DNA of 64,000 bases from an uncultured Nitrospira sp. (GTDB lineage: Bacteria > Nitrospirota > Nitrospiria > Nitrospirales > Nitrospiraceae). Positions 62,235 through 64,000 of the stretch are shown here, one piece after another; position 1 is the first letter of the stretch; each line of letters begins with the position of its first letter. The stretch spans positions 1-64,000 of the forward strand of contig CABVRZ010000003.1 in NCBI GenBank assembly GCA_902500775.1. The letters are read 5' to 3'. Position numbers and translations under genes: made by a program. A model generated the notes under the pieces. It was not told where the DNA came from, ran no database searches, and saw nothing but the letters and a program-made list of their open reading frames with translations.

Positions 62235-62309
62235 GCGGGCGTAGCTCAGTGGTAGAGTCCTTGCTTCCCAAGCAAGTTGTCGTGGGTTCAAATCCCATCG
62301 CCCGCTCCA
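62235..62309 (+). tRNA. tRNA-Gly (anticodon CCC)
   Basis: Cloverleaf: acceptor GCGGGCG/CGCCCGC, D-arm GCTCAGTGGTAGAGT, anticodon stem CTTGC/GCAAG with loop TTCCCAA (anticodon CCC), T-arm GGTTCAAATCC. The discriminator is T62306, and CCA (62307-62309) is encoded. No duplicate of its 3' end is visible elsewhere in the window. Confidence 0.96.
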
Positions 62310-62382
62310 AACGGCTTCACGCATGTGAAGCTCCCTTCTCGTCGCATTATCCCTTCATGGCGATTTCAGAAAAGGAGCAGCA

Positions 62383-62697
62383 ATGACTCACAAACAGATG
62401 CTATTGCTGTGCGCAGTCACATTTTTGGGTGGAATGGTTGGTGGCGGGGTGAGCTATCAATTGTTCTCGCCAACATCGGTCCAGGCACAGAACCCCAACG
62501 GAGTTCATGCGGAAGAGTTTCTGTTATTGGACGCAAAGGGTAGAGCACGGGCAGGTCTTGGCCTGGACGCGAACGGCGAAGTGGGGCTTGTCCTTCAGAG
62601 TAAAGACGGAAACCGGACCCTCACCCTGTCGCCTGACGATTCGTCAGCCATCACGTTGATTGAGCGAGGAGGCCGGATTCTGTGGAGCGCACCCTAA
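62383..62697 (+). CDS. Small membrane-anchored protein of unknown function
   Basis: Protein of 104 aa: a hydrophobic N-terminus (MLLLCAVTFLGGMVGGGVSYQLF) acting as anchor or signal, then a β-rich domain with DAKGRARAGLGLDANGEVGLVLQSKDGNRTLTL. AAAAGGAGCAGC precedes the start. The D-x-x-G-x-x-R-A-G-L pattern recurs in small uncharacterised exported proteins. Confidence 0.7.
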   Translation: MTHKQMLLLCAVTFLGGMVGGGVSYQLFSPTSVQAQNPNGVHAEEFLLLDAKGRARAGLGLDANGEVGLVLQSKDGNRTLTLSPDDSSAITLIERGGRILWSAP

Positions 62698-62722
62698 GGG
62701 GATGTGAACCCTGAGGAAAGAA

Positions 62723-62914
62723 CTAGACGGCTTTCTTGACCAATCCGGAACGCAGGCATCGGGTGCAGACGCGGATACGCTTGTGGCTTTTCCCGACGAC
62801 GGCTCGCACAGTTTGAATGTTGGGATTGAACACCCGCCGAGTCTTATTATTGGCATGGCTGACATTATTCCCAGAAACCGGCTTCTTGAGACACACTTCA
62901 CACATAAACGCCAC
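62723..62914 (-). CDS. rpmB: 50S ribosomal protein L28
   Basis: Protein of 63 aa, the usual L28 length. [23 protein letters not shown] and [12 protein letters not shown] are diagnostic; the two C-x-x-C pairs can bind zinc. It is part of the large ribosomal subunit. GTG 62914 follows GAGAAGGAG. It is convergent with the small membrane protein gene. Confidence 0.95.
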   Translation of the reverse strand: MAFMCEVCLKKPVSGNNVSHANNKTRRVFNPNIQTVRAVVGKSHKRIRVCTRCLRSGLVKKAV

Positions 62915-63048
62915 GATCGTACTCCTTCTCTCGGAATTGAAATCCAGTTGAACGGGTGGATAGTACCATAGCCGGACGAACGCTCACAAGCATCTGATCT
63001 TTCTCCTGATGCATCGAGAGCTGGGAGGTATAATCCTGTGGATCCGCA

Positions 63049-63949
63049 CTATTCTCCGTAAATATCCGACAGTCCGTCCTGTCCCTCGCTGCTTGGGGCT
63101 AACGGCGGCCGCATCGGGGTGAACCCCAGATGCGGACGATGATAGTGATACCGATTCAGAAATGCACGGACCTCGTTCTGGAGCGCTGGCCGTTCCTCTC
63201 TACGATAGCAGGCCCACCCCAAGCATTCCTTCCGCAGGGTCCGGTTGAAGCTCTCAATGTACGCCTGCTCATTCTTCTTATAGGGACGGGCCACCCGATG
63301 CCGTGTGCAATACTGGTGGACCAATTGGGCAAACGCGCCTTTGAATTCTGGCCCACCATCGGTCTGGATGATCTGCACGGGGCCGGTGAAGCGGCGGGTC
63401 ATGGCCGTGCGCAAAAACATGGCCCCATGCTCACTCGTCAGTCCGGTCTGCAGGACCACATCCGCTTCCTTCGTATAGATATCCACACCGGTGAAGGCAA
63501 ACACATCGCCAAAAAACCACGGTATCCATTTGAATGACCGCGCGAGGGGCTGTAGCGATCGGGACAATGCCGCGGGGTTGCTTGGGCCGTCCTCGAGACC
63601 GGAGCACATATCGTTCGGCTAAGATTTCGTAGATCTTGGGCACCGAGAGATGAATCCCCTGTTCCCGGGTCAGAAAGTACTGAATTTTCTGCCCGCAACA
63701 GTCGTGCTCGCGGGTGCGAATGGCCCAGACAAGGCGCTTAACCGCTCCGGGAACCTGCCGCGCCCGGCGTGGTCCCTTCTTGGCCGCCGTATAGCGATCG
63801 AGAAAGGCGGGTAACCCTTCAATTCGAATGGCCTTCAGCCAGAGTCCAATCGTTTCTCGATGGCGATCCAGCTGGCAGGCAATCGCGGAAATGGAGAGCC
63901 CTTGAGTCGCTAGTTCTGCTGCGAGAATGATCCGAGTTCGGGTGTCCAT
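63049..63949 (-). pseudogene. IS481-like transposase with a frameshift
   Basis: The N-terminal frame (63431-63949) holds a helix-turn-helix (LSISAIACQLDRHRETIGLW) and the first Asp (IQMDTV). The second frame (to 63049) holds GVDIYTKEADVV, IIQTDGGPEFKG (second Asp) and YIESFNRTLRKECLGW (Glu), together the DDE triad. The switch lies at a run of six T (63511-63516 region on the minus strand) and needs a +1 shift, so it is not the usual programmed -1 type. The last codons and stop lie in or beyond the terminal repeat. Confidence 0.85.
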
Positions 63950-63985
63950 GTCCAGAGTCTACTCTGGACTGTCGGATATTTACGG
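63056..63985 (-). mobile_element. IS481-like insertion sequence
   Basis: CCGTAAATATCCGACAGTCC (63056-63075) and its exact reverse complement (63966-63985) are 20-bp terminal inverted repeats around the DDE transposase frames; element length is 930 bp. I see no convincing target duplication in the flanks. The window ends 15 bases beyond it, a typical assembly break at a repeated element. Confidence 0.88.
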
Positions 63986-64000
63986 CAACAATGCGGGATC

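Noticed and set aside
62235-62309. tRNA-Gly as attachment site of an integrated island
   Set aside because: No duplicate of the tRNA 3' end and no integrase gene are visible in the window.
63500-63530. Programmed ribosomal frameshift in the IS transposase
   Set aside because: Known IS systems shift by -1 at A-runs; here +1 at six T would be needed, so a mutation or sequencing error is more likely.

Overview
The window is a high-GC bacterial chromosome segment. It is probably from a Nitrospira-like member of the Nitrospirota; this is an inference from protein types and from a dispersed intergenic repeat that I associate with that genus, not a database result. The first ~230 bases are homopolymer-rich and look like a poor contig end.

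Layout. (1) 0.2-30 kb is a housekeeping and accessory stretch. It holds a thioredoxin-like protein, a family 2 glycosyltransferase, the long helicase Lhr, several lipoproteins, a DUF2330/RnfD-like pair, a VOC protein, a Sel1-repeat protein, a P-II-like protein, a cytochrome P450, an MFS transporter, a lytic transglycosylase-like protein, a methyltransferase-glycosyltransferase fusion, ndk, gcvH, a frameshifted dihydrolipoamide dehydrogenase, comEA, tyrS and two receiver-like regulators without the phospho-acceptor Asp. (2) 30.1-54.3 kb is a nearly unbroken plus-strand extracellular contractile injection system (eCIS, Afp/PVC-like). It encodes sheath, tube, baseplate chaperone, a disordered repeat protein, a Pvc16-like terminator, an AAA+ ATPase, a cargo/immunity island, a CIS-tube protein, a LysM protein, a gp27-like hub, a gp5-like spike, gp25, gpJ, a gpI-like protein with a large inserted repeat domain, and a fibre-like module with an embedded nucleotidyltransferase-like protein. 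(3) 54.6-61.7 kb holds a DUF4157 protein with a second zincin motif, an M6 metalloprotease with P-domains that ends at a nonsense codon, a standalone subtilase-prodomain-like protein and a subtilase with a P-domain. (4) 61.8-64 kb holds a DUF3616-like fragment, tRNA-Gly(CCC), a small membrane-anchored protein, ribosomal protein L28 (rpmB) and an IS481-like element with perfect inverted repeats and a frameshifted transposase.

How it works together. By analogy with Afp/PVC, the sheath contracts on the baseplate and drives tube and spike into a target, while the ATPase and terminator serve assembly. Three candidate cargo proteins share an N-terminal L-x-R-x-x-G-N motif and a four-cysteine knuckle; two carry DUF4157 and one does not. 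The first cargo gene and a likely immunity gene lie between the intact 3' end of the ATPase gene and a diverged second copy of that 3' end, which suggests cargo cassettes are swapped by recombination there. The two unusual receiver-like proteins just upstream are candidate local regulators.
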